Source of the DNA: an uncultured Acidiphilium sp.
GTDB taxonomy: Bacteria > Bacillota > Clostridia > Christensenellales > Borkfalkiaceae
DNA length: 18,011 bases
Reading direction: 5' to 3'
NCBI GenBank assembly: GCA_902495325.1
Contig: CABUWK010000047.1
Location: 1 to 18,011, forward strand
The notes under the pieces: generated by a model
Database searches by the model: none
What the model saw: the letters and a program-made list of their open reading frames with translations, nothing else
Told to the model about the DNA's origin: nothing
Shown: positions 1 through 5,901 of the stretch, one piece after another
Position numbering within the stretch: position 1 is the stretch's first letter
Layout of the letters: every line of letters begins with the position of its first letter
Program-made: the position numbers and the translations under genes

Positions 1-7
1 CCGATGA

Positions 8-67
8 TTTTTCCCGATTTCGAAATCGATAGTACTTGATCGTACATCAATAGAGAAATCGGGGAAA
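8..67. repeat. Inverted repeat downstream of minD
   Basis: Positions 8-21 and 54-67 are near-perfect inverted copies of TTTTCCCCGATTTC with one mismatch. Inside the loop lies a 14-bp perfect palindrome (CGATTTCGAAATCG, 15-28) and a pair of GTAC tetramers. The structure follows the end of minD after about 50 nt but has no T-run on the minus strand, so it is not a clear intrinsic terminator. It could be a transcript-end hairpin or the distal part of the repeat element that starts at the minD stop codon. Confidence 0.45.
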
Positions 68-96
68 AGGGCGGAAAAGAAGCCTTTAAGGTAATT

Positions 97-119
97 AGTG
101 ATGACGAATGCTAAGCCTA
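97..119 (-). repeat. Stop-codon-associated repeat, copy 1 (end of minD)
   Basis: On the minus strand this reads TAGGCTTAGCATTCGTCATC and onward. It matches the copies at 3427-3449 and 15943-15965 with only a few changes. Similarity to the 15.9-kb copy continues leftward to about position 53, through a CTTTAAGG block and an AGAAATCGGG block. The minD stop codon TAG is the first triplet of the repeat. Confidence 0.75.
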
Positions 120-905
120 TAGATTGCGTTTTAAACTTCTGCGGATACTTCCGAAAAAGCCTGTGTAATCGGCTTTATAGTTATAAAGTCTGTTTTTCCC
201 GTTTACGAGATTGCTCGCCAGGATCTTTACCGCCCTGGCGGCAGGACTGTCGGAAGGCAGAAGTCCGGCATTGTTTAAAAACACGGCGTCGTCATCGGGA
301 ATGATCCCTAAGATGTCGGTTTTCAGCACCCCCGCGATCTCTTCGGGAGAAAGCACAAGTCCGTCCGTCACGAGGTCTCCCCGGACACGGTTGACGATCA
401 GCCCCACGTAATCGAGACGGAAACTGCGAAGAATGCCAAGCACCTTATCCGCGTCGCGCAGACTGGAAAGCTGAGAAGACGTGACGACAAGAGCTTCGGA
501 GCAAACGGAAACGGCGCGGCGGAAACCGACGTCTATTCCTGCCGGACAGTCGATCAGAATATAATCGAACGAAGGCGAAAGCCCGTCGATCAGCTCTTTC
601 AGATTTTCCGACGAAACTTCCCCTTTGGAAAAGGAATGAACGGACGGCAATATGTACAGATTTTTATTCACGGGGCTCTGGATCAACGCCTGTTTTGCCC
701 TGCATTTTCCCTCGATACAATCTACGATGTCGTATACGACAAGGTTTTCCACGCCCGTTACCACGTCAAGATTATTCAGACCGAAATCGGCGTCCGTAAT
801 ACAGACGCGCTTTCCGAGCGAGGCAAGGCGAAACCCGAGGTTCGCCGTAACGGTTGTTTTCCCGACGCCCCCTTTCCCCGATGTGATCACGATACATTTT
901 GCCAT
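117..905 (-). CDS. minD: Septum site-determining ATPase MinD
   Basis: MinD is the membrane-binding P-loop ATPase of the Min system. It recruits MinC, the inhibitor of FtsZ ring assembly, and so keeps division at the right site. The 262-residue product has the usual family length. It carries a deviant Walker A motif GKGGVGKTT (residues 10-18, with both lysines), the switch segment DADFGLNNLD (38-47), and a Walker B/switch II segment ending IDCPAGID (118-125). The C-terminal tail GFFGSIRRSLKRNL (249-262) is a basic amphipathic helix like the MinD membrane-targeting sequence. The start at 905 has AAGGAG about 4 nt upstream. No minC or minE lies next to it, and a terminator at 1014-1064 separates it from the gene upstream, so it is transcribed alone or with genes left of the window. 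The related ATPases ParA and FlhN are less likely given the tail and the NNLD motif. Confidence 0.95.
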   Translation of the reverse strand: MAKCIVITSGKGGVGKTTVTANLGFRLASLGKRVCITDADFGLNNLDVVTGVENLVVYDIVDCIEGKCRAKQALIQSPVNKNLYILPSVHSFSKGEVSSENLKELIDGLSPSFDYILIDCPAGIDVGFRRAVSVCSEALVVTSSQLSSLRDADKVLGILRSFRLDYVGLIVNRVRGDLVTDGLVLSPEEIAGVLKTDILGIIPDDDAVFLNNAGLLPSDSPAARAVKILASNLVNGKNRLYNYKADYTGFFGSIRRSLKRNL

Positions 906-924
906 AATTCTCCTTCGCCTCTGT

Positions 925-939
925 GCCGGGCAAAAATAA
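925..939 (-). promoter_or_regulatory. GCCGGGC-A/T motif upstream of minD
   Basis: The minus strand reads TTATTTTTGCCCGGC, ending about 20 nt before the minD ATG. The same arrangement (TATTTTTGCCCGGC, then the ribosome binding site) precedes the gene starting at 4255. A degenerate inverted partner, GTTTTGCCCGC, lies at 992-1002 on the plus strand. I could not identify a convincing -35/-10 pair for minD in 906-1013. An operator role is inferred only from the repetition. Confidence 0.4.
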
Positions 940-1013
940 CGGAAACAATGTAACGATACACTCTGCCCGATTTTTCTTTTTTCTGCGCATTTTGTTTTGC
1001 CCGCTTATTTTAA

Positions 1014-1064
1014 CATAAAAAACCATGCGATAACGGCGAAATTTCGTCGGATCATCGCATGGTT
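1014..1064 (-). terminator. Intrinsic terminator of the CBM9-like gene
   Basis: AACCATGCGAT (1021-1031) pairs perfectly with ATCGCATGGTT (1054-1064), an 11-bp stem. On the minus strand the stem is followed by a T-run (TTTTTTAT). It ends transcription from the gene at 1170-1691 and insulates minD. Confidence 0.85.
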
Positions 1065-1169
1065 TGTCGAATTTATATTCATGGTCGCGCCGCCGGACGA
1101 GACGAAAACCCCGTAAAAGCCTGACCTCAGGCGGTCGCGTTTACCCCCGATTGCCCGTCGGCTTAGAAA

Positions 1170-1691
1170 TCAGTCCTCATCCCACGGGATAAAGAATTCC
1201 GGTTTGTGAAACGACCCGCAAAGAGTCGGGTTCATGGCAAGCAGATTTTTCTCCGGCGTTCCCCCTTCCGTCTCGATGCGGAAAACGTTGAAGCGGATTT
1301 TCTGCACATCGATAACACCGAGAAGGGCGTCCGGGATCAGCAGTTTTACCCGATAGCCGCGATCGGTCTGAGACACTTCCGCCGTAAAAGCCCTTTCGTG
1401 AAATTCAAGCGACGTGCTCTTGCCGTCGTTATAAACGGAAGCGAAAAATACCGCGCCGTTCGGCGCGACCTCGATCTCGAAGTAACGGGACGTATCGTCA
1501 CCCGTGCATATGAACACTTCCGCCACGTCTCCCTTATACAAAGGGTCGTTATCCGAGAGATAGGCGGAAAACTTTTTCGAATTGCGGCAATCGAAAGAAA
1601 AACAAAGAGATTCTCCCTCGTGCGTGTAGGAAACCGTCGTCGGGAAAAGGGTTTCTCCTCCCGTTAAATTGTCATATAAATTTCTTACCAT
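1170..1691 (-). CDS. CBM9-like carbohydrate-binding domain protein
   Basis: The 173-residue product resembles a single carbohydrate-binding module family 9-like domain. It has the characteristic segments GDVAEVFI (about 54-61), YFEIEVAPNGAVF (about 70-82), a central RFNVFRIE strand (about 133-140), and a late motif LLAMNPTL..GSFHKPEFF. Such domains usually sit in secreted sugar-binding or glycosidase proteins. This one has no signal peptide and no second domain, so it is probably cytoplasmic. Its ligand is unknown. The ATG at 1691 lies only 6 nt after a -10 box and has no Shine-Dalgarno sequence in front of it. A GGGAGGAG string occurs inside the gene at codons 10-13 but no start codon follows it. 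Divergent transcription from the AraC-family gene suggests that this regulator controls it. The family call is from motif pattern only. Confidence 0.75.
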   Translation of the reverse strand: MVRNLYDNLTGGETLFPTTVSYTHEGESLCFSFDCRNSKKFSAYLSDNDPLYKGDVAEVFICTGDDTSRYFEIEVAPNGAVFFASVYNDGKSTSLEFHERAFTAEVSQTDRGYRVKLLIPDALLGVIDVQKIRFNVFRIETEGGTPEKNLLAMNPTLCGSFHKPEFFIPWDED

Positions 1692-1697
1692 ACTAAT

Positions 1698-1726
1698 AGT
1701 ATAATATTTCGGGAAAATTTTGTCAA
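1698..1726 (-). promoter_or_regulatory. Sigma-A promoter of the CBM9-like gene, leaderless
   Basis: On the minus strand, TTGACA (1726-1721) is followed by a 17-nt spacer and TATACT (1703-1698), near consensus. Only 6 nt separate the -10 box from the ATG at 1691. The usual transcription start would therefore fall on or next to the A of the start codon. Confidence 0.85.
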
Positions 1727-1763
1727 CTCTATCAAAGTTTTTTTGCGAAACCTCTTTCCCGAT

Positions 1764-1792
1764 TTGCGTTTTTTATTTTTTTGCGATATAAT
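1764..1792 (+). promoter_or_regulatory. Sigma-A promoter of the AraC-family gene, leaderless
   Basis: TTGCGT (1764-1769), a 17-nt spacer and a perfect TATAAT (1787-1792) are followed after 6 nt by ATG at 1799. This mirrors the divergent promoter. An upstream TTG at 1781 is in frame but overlaps the -10 box, so it cannot be the start of this transcript. The -35 boxes of the two promoters are about 37 bp apart, so one bound regulator could affect both. Confidence 0.75.
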
Positions 1793-1798
1793 ACAGTC

Positions 1799-2686
1799 AT
1801 GAATCAGTTTCAACCGGCGGGAAACCCCGCACATGAAAAAATACTGTCCGTAACGGGCATCGACGGAATTTCCTATTTCGCTTTTGACCATGCGGACGAA
1901 TTGCACGGTTCCCGGGAAAGCACCCTTCTGCTATATACTGATCGCGGCAAGGTCGTCGTTACCACGGACGACGCGGAAGTACCCCTTACCCCGCGGAAAG
2001 CCGTTTTTCTCGCGCCCGATCGGGAATACCGCATTTCGGTCGCGCAAAACACGGGCATGGCGGCAATTCTCTTTACCACGCAAAAGGGCATGAACCGCTA
2101 TTTCGACGGAAGATCTTTTCCCGTGGACGAGTTCCGCGCCGGACTTCTCGGCAAAATGCTCGGTTGCGCCGAAGGCTTGTTCGAAAAGAACATTTTCCCC
2201 GAACAGACCCTCTCCTGCAGACCCGTAAGCGAACCTTCCGCACATGCTTACCAATTTGCCGCCGAATGTATCGAACTGTTTCTTCTCGATTGTTTAAAAC
2301 CACTCTATAAGCCGTTTAACGAACTTTCCGACACAAAAAAGAAAACGAGCCAGAGCAGGAAAACCGCAGAGGCGGTATTATCCTATATGCAGGAAAACAT
2401 CGACAAAAAGCTCACGCTCGACGAGATTGCCGACGCCTTGTTTTTTTCGAAATCATACATCAAAAAAGTCTGCGTGAAAGAAACGGGACAAAGCCCGTTG
2501 CATTATTTTTCCTGCATGAAAATAGAAAAATCGAAAGAACTTTTCTCCCGCGGAAAATCGGCGGAAGAAATCGCAAAGGAACTCGGATTCAGTTCCGCAC
2601 CCCACTTCTGCAAAGTTTTCCGCAACGTGACCGGCATGACGACAAGGGAATACCGGAATTCCGTTTTGCGCGATCTGCAGGAATAA
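1799..2686 (+). CDS. AraC-family transcriptional regulator
   Basis: The 295-residue product has an N-terminal cupin-like sensing region (about residues 20-120, with segments such as LLLYTDRGKVVVTTDD and PRKAVFLAPDREYRISV). It ends in a C-terminal double helix-turn-helix of the AraC type (about 193-290). The latter shows KLTLDEIADALFFSKSYIKKVCVKETGQSP, then AEEIAKELGFSSAPHFCKVFRNVTGMTTREYR, the signature of the second HTH. AraC proteins with this plan usually sense a sugar or related metabolite and activate nearby genes. The divergent CBM9-like gene is the obvious target, and the HAD phosphatase 25 nt downstream is probably co-transcribed. I prefer the ATG at 1799 because the in-frame TTG at 1781 lies within the promoter. 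Confidence 0.9.
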   Translation: MNQFQPAGNPAHEKILSVTGIDGISYFAFDHADELHGSRESTLLLYTDRGKVVVTTDDAEVPLTPRKAVFLAPDREYRISVAQNTGMAAILFTTQKGMNRYFDGRSFPVDEFRAGLLGKMLGCAEGLFEKNIFPEQTLSCRPVSEPSAHAYQFAAECIELFLLDCLKPLYKPFNELSDTKKKTSQSRKTAEAVLSYMQENIDKKLTLDEIADALFFSKSYIKKVCVKETGQSPLHYFSCMKIEKSKELFSRGKSAEEIAKELGFSSAPHFCKVFRNVTGMTTREYRNSVLRDLQE

Positions 2687-2711
2687 CTTTATTCCGGAAA
2701 TTCTGTCTGTT

Positions 2712-3371
2712 ATGAAATACGCTTCCGATTTATTTGATTTCTTTCTCTTCGACCTGGACGGCACGCTCACCGATCCGGGAGAAGGCATTACCGCGTCCGT
2801 CGCATATGCTCTGAATAAATGCGGCATTCCCGTGAAGGACAAAACGGAACTTTATGCCTTTATCGGTCCCCCGCTTACGGAATCCTTCCGCGATTTGTTC
2901 GGTTTTTCGGAAAGCGAACAAAAGCGCGCCGTGGAATATTATCGCGAATATTATGCAAAACGCGGCATTTTCGAAAACAAACCGTATGAAGGGATCGAAG
3001 AAACCCTTCGTTTTCTGAAGGCGCAGGGAAAAACGATCGCCGTCGCGACGTCCAAACCCGAGCAATTCTCCGTCCGGATCCTGGAACATTTCGGCTTATC
3101 CGGTTATTTCGACGCCGTTTGCGGCGCCACGATGGACGAAACGCGAACGAATAAAGCCGACGTGATCGCTTACGCCTTAAAAACGCTCTCCGTGCCCGAA
3201 AAAACACGCTGCCGCGTATTGATGACCGGCGACCGCAAATTTGACGTTACGGGCGCAAAAGCGAACGGTATCCGCTCTGCCGCCGTGTTATACGGTTACG
3301 GCAGCGAAGAAGAACTGCGATCCTGCGAACCCGATTTTATTTTCTCCTCTCCGGACGAACTTCGTATTTAA
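2712..3371 (+). CDS. HAD-family phosphatase, phosphoglycolate phosphatase-like
   Basis: The 219-residue protein is a typical haloacid dehalogenase-superfamily hydrolase with a helical cap. Motif I is FDLDGTLTD (residues 13-21, nucleophile Asp14 or Asp16 pattern DxD), motif II is in VATSKP (about 113-118), and motif III/IV is MTGDRKFDVTGAKANG (about 171-186) with the acidic GDxxxD pair. The family hydrolyses small phosphate esters such as phosphoglycolate, nucleotides or pyrophosphate, and the substrate cannot be read from sequence. The start at 2712 follows the AraC stop by 25 nt with only a weak ribosome binding site (CCGGAA), which suggests translation coupled to the upstream gene. The TAA stop lies at the base of the terminator stem. 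Confidence 0.9.
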   Translation: MKYASDLFDFFLFDLDGTLTDPGEGITASVAYALNKCGIPVKDKTELYAFIGPPLTESFRDLFGFSESEQKRAVEYYREYYAKRGIFENKPYEGIEETLRFLKAQGKTIAVATSKPEQFSVRILEHFGLSGYFDAVCGATMDETRTNKADVIAYALKTLSVPEKTRCRVLMTGDRKFDVTGAKANGIRSAAVLYGYGSEEELRSCEPDFIFSSPDELRI

Positions 3372-3426
3372 AAAACCGATCCTTCGGCAAAGTGCGTTTC
3401 CACGCTGCCGAAGGATCGGTTTTTTT
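3370..3426. terminator. Bidirectional terminator between HAD and Dabb genes
   Basis: A 19-bp perfect stem (3370-3388 with 3407-3425, core CCGATCCTTCGGC) has an 18-nt loop. It is flanked by A-run and T-run on the two sides, so it can stop transcription from both directions. It serves the + strand HAD gene and the - strand Dabb gene, which converge here. Confidence 0.95.
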
Positions 3427-3449
3427 AGCGATAACGAATGCTAAGCCTG
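3427..3449 (-). repeat. Stop-codon-associated repeat, copy 2 (end of Dabb gene)
   Basis: The minus strand reads CAGGCTTAGCATTCGTTATC followed by GCT, identical over 23 nt to the copy at 15943-15965. The Dabb gene runs into it and ends ..Gln-Ala-stop on CAG GCT TAG. Past the 23-nt core the sequence goes straight into the terminator, so the longer tail seen in copies 1 and 3 is absent. Confidence 0.85.
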
Positions 3450-3746
3450 CGATTCCGTTGCGGGAGATCCGCAATCGAAAATCGCCTTTTGTTCGAAAAG
3501 ATCGCCGTAACGCTCCTTCCATTCCCGATGAACGGAAGACGCAAGAAAATTTTCCAGTCCTCTTTCGCTGCAGGAAAGTTTTATCATGTAATGAAAACGG
3601 GTCGATAACAGACTTACAGACTGAAATTCCTGTACGCGATATACGCCGTCGATCTCTTCGGCACGGGAGAACAGCTCCTCAAACTCTCCCGTTAAGGAAC
3701 GCCAGTCCACCTTATCTTTAAACTTCACGATGATGTAATGTTCCAT
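3441..3746 (-). CDS. Dabb (stress-responsive A/B barrel) domain protein
   Basis: The 101-residue product matches the Dabb dimeric alpha/beta barrel fold. It opens with EHYIIVKFKDKVDW, has a helix FEELFSRAEEIDGVYRVQ, a strand-helix segment FHYMIKLSCSERGLENFLASSVHREWKERYG, and ends with KAIFDCG. Small stand-alone Dabb proteins in bacteria are of uncertain function. The start at 3746 is 14 nt after the upstream stop, with only a weak purine-rich site (GGGGCGGAT), so the gene is probably translated in an operon with the membrane protein. Its last two codons and stop come from a dispersed repeat, giving a C-terminal Gln-Ala identical to that of the WYL gene. Confidence 0.8.
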   Translation of the reverse strand: MEHYIIVKFKDKVDWRSLTGEFEELFSRAEEIDGVYRVQEFQSVSLLSTRFHYMIKLSCSERGLENFLASSVHREWKERYGDLFEQKAIFDCGSPATESQA

Positions 3747-3760
3747 TTATCCGCCCCGTT

Positions 3761-4255
3761 TTATTTTTGTATCGAATTACCGATCGCCACCATACCGTAA
3801 CCGATCAGAATACACGCGCCGAGATTCATTGCCGCAAAAACAAGCCCGATCAGAATTTTTCCCGCCGCTTTGTTCGACTTCTTCATCGCAAGCAAAGCAT
3901 ACACCGAAACCAGCGCCGAAACAACGCCGCCGATCAACCCTCCGACCATGGGGATAAACTTCACAAGCGTGGTATTGTTTCCCCACACGCAAACGATCAC
4001 GAAAGGCAAAAAGGCAAGAATATATTCATACCATTTCGTTTTCATCGAAACGCAGACTTCCCTTCCTCCGGACGCCAGCGTAACCCCGCTCATGTAGCTG
4101 CCCTTCAGGATAAACGTTGTTCCGTCCGGCTTGCGGAAGGTCTTTTTATCCGCCTGCGTAAGCGGAACGCCGTCGATGATCAACGTTTTCCGCCCTGTTA
4201 AACTCTCCTCGTATTCGATCTTGCCGAACACCTCGTCTGTCATTCTGATCAGCAT
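3761..4255 (-). CDS. Small membrane protein of unknown function
   Basis: I do not recognise this 164-residue protein. Its first 75 or so residues look like a small soluble beta-rich domain (TLIIDGVPLTQADKKTFRK, TTFILKGSYMSGVTLASGG). Three hydrophobic segments follow: about 80-95 (YILAFLPFVIVCVWGN), about 101-125 (FIPMVGGLIGGVVSALVSVYALLAM) and about 135-160 (ILIGLVFAAMNLGACILIGYGMVAIGN), with a short basic loop KKSNKAAGK between the last two. The ATG at 4255 is chosen over one at 4282 because AAAGGAGG lies 5 nt before it and the upstream ATG would overlap this site. The Dabb gene follows after 14 nt. Three copies of a GCCGGGC motif precede it. Confidence 0.8.
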   Translation of the reverse strand: MLIRMTDEVFGKIEYEESLTGRKTLIIDGVPLTQADKKTFRKPDGTTFILKGSYMSGVTLASGGREVCVSMKTKWYEYILAFLPFVIVCVWGNNTTLVKFIPMVGGLIGGVVSALVSVYALLAMKKSNKAAGKILIGLVFAAMNLGACILIGYGMVAIGNSIQK

Positions 4256-4273
4256 AAATTCCTCCTTTTTTCC

Positions 4274-4342
4274 GCCGGGCAAAAATATTACAAGTCATTT
4301 GCCCGGCATACCGGACAACAATAAAAAAATATTTTGCCCGGC
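4274..4342 (-). promoter_or_regulatory. Cluster of three GCCGGGC motifs upstream of the membrane protein gene
   Basis: GCCGGGCAAAAATATT (4274-4289) and AATATTTTGCCCGGC (4328-4342) form an inverted repeat with one extra A. A third copy, in direct orientation to the second, lies at 4301-4307 within CATTTGCCCGGCATA. A possible -10 box TAATAT lies at 4290-4285 on the minus strand between two copies. The spacing suggests an operator array around the promoter. The remainder of this 282-bp gap (4256-4537) holds the terminator at 4470-4506 and nothing else I can name. Confidence 0.5.
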
Positions 4343-4469
4343 ATCGGTGCGCCGCAGAATCCTGCTTTGCCGCACATATGAACATTTTACCATATTCGCG
4401 GCGATCTGTCAAGAGCCGCGGAAAAAAATACCGCTTTTACGGATTCTCCGTAAACTGTATGCCTTACCA

Positions 4470-4506
4470 AAAGAAATGAAAAGGCGACCGCAAAATGCGA
4501 TCGCCT
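4470..4506 (-). terminator. Terminator of the rpsF-ssb-rpsR operon
   Basis: AGGCGA (4482-4487) pairs with TCGCCT (4501-4506), continuing after one mismatch with CGCA/TGCG around an AAA loop. On the minus strand the stem is followed by TTTTCATTTCTTTT. It lies about 30 nt after the rpsR stop. Confidence 0.85.
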
Positions 4507-4537
4507 GATTTTCGGGGGGCAATTTGTCCCCTGTTTC

Positions 4538-4822
4538 TTATTCTCCTTTGAAGGGCAGCAAAGCAGCGATTCTCGCTCTTTTGATGGCTCCGGAAAGAAG
4601 TCTCTGATGCTTAGCGCAGACACCCGTCATACGGCGAGGAAGCATTTTACCTTTCTCGGTGACGAATTTCTTAAGTTTTGCAACATCTTTATAGTCGACG
4701 GCGGTTGCCTTTTCGAGACAGAAAGCACAAACTTTTCTTCTCGGGGCTTTTCTCATCGGCTTTTTAGCCACGGGAGCCGCAGGAGCAGCTGCCGGCGTAG
4801 CCGTAGTCGTCTTTTCTTCCAT
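4538..4822 (-). CDS. rpsR: 30S ribosomal protein bS18
   Basis: bS18 binds bS6 in the platform of the small ribosomal subunit. The 94-residue product has the conserved core RRKVCAFCLEKATAVDYKDVAKLKKFV (from about residue 28) and the C-terminal GVCAKHQRLLSGAIKRARIAALLPF. It is about 15 residues longer than the B. subtilis protein because of an N-terminal Thr/Ala/Pro-rich extension (residues 5-19). The cysteines in CAFC and the later Cys-Ala-Lys-His suggest the zinc-binding form. The start at 4822 has AAAGGAG with a 9-nt spacer. It is the last gene of the operon, 30 nt after ssb. Confidence 0.97.
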   Translation of the reverse strand: MEEKTTTATPAAAPAAPVAKKPMRKAPRRKVCAFCLEKATAVDYKDVAKLKKFVTEKGKMLPRRMTGVCAKHQRLLSGAIKRARIAALLPFKGE

Positions 4823-4852
4823 TTTTAAATACTCCTTTTTAGATTTCAGAAC

Positions 4853-5284
4853 TTAGAACGGTAATTGATCGTCGTCCACTTGTTCGAGCGTAGGCTTGGC
4901 AGGCGCACGGTTTACGCGCGGAGCCGCAGGCGCGGGCTGATCGAAGTCGGACGAACCTTCGTTTTGATTGCGCGATGTCAAAAATTCGACGTCGGATGCG
5001 ACGATATCGGTAACGGTTCTCTTCACGCCGTCCTTATCTTCATAAGTACGGTTCTGAAGACTGCCGACAACGGCGACTTTGCGACCTTTTGCCAGATATC
5101 TTCCGCAGTTTTCCGCTTGCGCTCTCCATACGGTGATATTGAAAAAGTCTGTCGCACGTTCCCCGTCGGGACCCGAATACGGTCTGTTGACCGCGATCGA
5201 GAAACGACAATAAGGAACGCCGCTCGGCGTTTCCGACACTTCGGGATCTCTCGTTAAATTTCCGATCAAGAATACTCTATTCAT
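4853..5284 (-). CDS. ssb: Single-stranded DNA-binding protein
   Basis: SSB coats single-stranded DNA as a tetramer during replication and repair. The 143-residue product starts MNRVFLIGNLTRDPEV, has the OB-fold segments PYCRFSIAVNRPY and TDFFNITVWRAQAENCGRYLAKGRKVAVVGSLQ, then a low-complexity Pro/Ala linker (about 113-133). It ends in the acidic tip DDDQLPF that binds partner proteins. It sits in the usual position between rpsF and rpsR, 12 nt after the rpsF stop, with a GGAGAT ribosome binding site. Confidence 0.98.
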   Translation of the reverse strand: MNRVFLIGNLTRDPEVSETPSGVPYCRFSIAVNRPYSGPDGERATDFFNITVWRAQAENCGRYLAKGRKVAVVGSLQNRTYEDKDGVKRTVTDIVASDVEFLTSRNQNEGSSDFDQPAPAAPRVNRAPAKPTLEQVDDDQLPF

Positions 5285-5296
5285 GGCAATCTCCGA

Positions 5297-5578
5297 TTAG
5301 CATTTGGTGATCAGTCTTCTCATGACGTGTTCGGTAATGCCGACAACTCTCTTCAGTTCCTGAACGAGAGAAGGATCGCATTCGAACGTCATGAGCACGT
5401 AATAACCTTCCGCTTTGTAGTCGATAGGATAAGCGAGCTTCTTAACGCCCCACTTTTCCGACTTTTCGACAACACCGCCGTTGCTCTTCACGACGTTTTC
5501 GAATTTTGCGATCAACGCATCCTTCTCTTCGTCGGAACAGGCAGTATCCAAAATGTACAGCATTTCGTACTTGTTCAT
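5297..5578 (-). CDS. rpsF: 30S ribosomal protein bS6
   Basis: bS6 is a small-subunit ribosomal protein that forms a heterodimer with bS18. The 93-residue product starts MNKYEMLYILDTACSDEEKDAL and carries the conserved VEKSEKWGVKKLAYPIDYKAEGYYVLMTFE and the C-terminal VVGITEHVMRRLITK. Its length is normal and it lacks the long acidic tail of the E. coli protein. GGGAGG lies 8 nt before the start. It is first in the rpsF-ssb-rpsR operon, with a 140-nt leader after a consensus promoter. Confidence 0.97.
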   Translation of the reverse strand: MNKYEMLYILDTACSDEEKDALIAKFENVVKSNGGVVEKSEKWGVKKLAYPIDYKAEGYYVLMTFECDPSLVQELKRVVGITEHVMRRLITKC

Positions 5579-5711
5579 GTGTTTTTACCTCCCGGACTTA
5601 TTCGGCTTACGGTCTTTGCCGCAAGCAAGGTATATCGCGAAAGAATCTGCTTTTTCAGCAGTTTCTCCGGCGACATTCGTGAGAAACCTCACGATATGAG
5701 AAATCTCACAT
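5579..5711 (-). promoter_or_regulatory. Structured 5' leader of the rpsF operon
   Basis: The leader of about 130 nt can form four small hairpins: 5697-5708 (TGAG/CTCA), 5679-5692 (GTGAG/CTCAC), 5647-5661 (CTGCT/AGCAG) and 5606-5625 (CTTACGG/CCGCAAG in plus orientation, one G-U). Several CCG triplets occur in or near the last hairpin. In many bacteria rpsF leaders bind the bS6:bS18 complex for feedback control through a CCG-containing structure. I infer the same here but cannot confirm the motif by eye. Confidence 0.5.
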
Positions 5712-5717
5712 TATATA

Positions 5718-5746
5718 ATTATATTCCTTTTTCTTTTTTTTGTCAA
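5718..5746 (-). promoter_or_regulatory. Consensus sigma-A promoter of rpsF-ssb-rpsR
   Basis: On the minus strand a perfect TTGACA (5746-5741), a 17-nt A-rich spacer and a perfect TATAAT (5723-5718) match the ideal housekeeping promoter. This suits a strongly expressed ribosomal operon. Confidence 0.95.
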
Positions 5747-5854
5747 GCGTTTTTCGGTCGCCGAATCGTGCAGAAATTTTCGTGCGGAAATTTCCCGGAA
5801 AACACCCGTCCTTACGGCATCCGGTATTCCCGGGGCGTTTCCCGGAATTCGGAG

Positions 5855-5889
5855 AAAAACATTCTCCCCGCGGAAAACCGCAGGGAGAA
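5855..5889 (-). terminator. Terminator of the giant repeat-protein gene
   Basis: TTCTCCC (5862-5868) pairs with GGGAGAA (5883-5889), then after one mismatch GCGG pairs with CCGC around AAAA. The minus strand continues with TGTTTTTC. It lies 12 nt after the stop codon. The gap between it and the rpsF promoter (5747-5854) shows nothing else recognisable. Confidence 0.88.
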
Positions 5890-5901
5890 CAAAGCGTTTT
5901 G

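Noticed and set aside
97..119. Integron attC-like recombination site
   Set aside because: The copies are gene-end repeats in one orientation, which recalls cassette arrays. They lack the GTTRRRY/RYYYAAC core sites and are kilobases apart with core genes between them.
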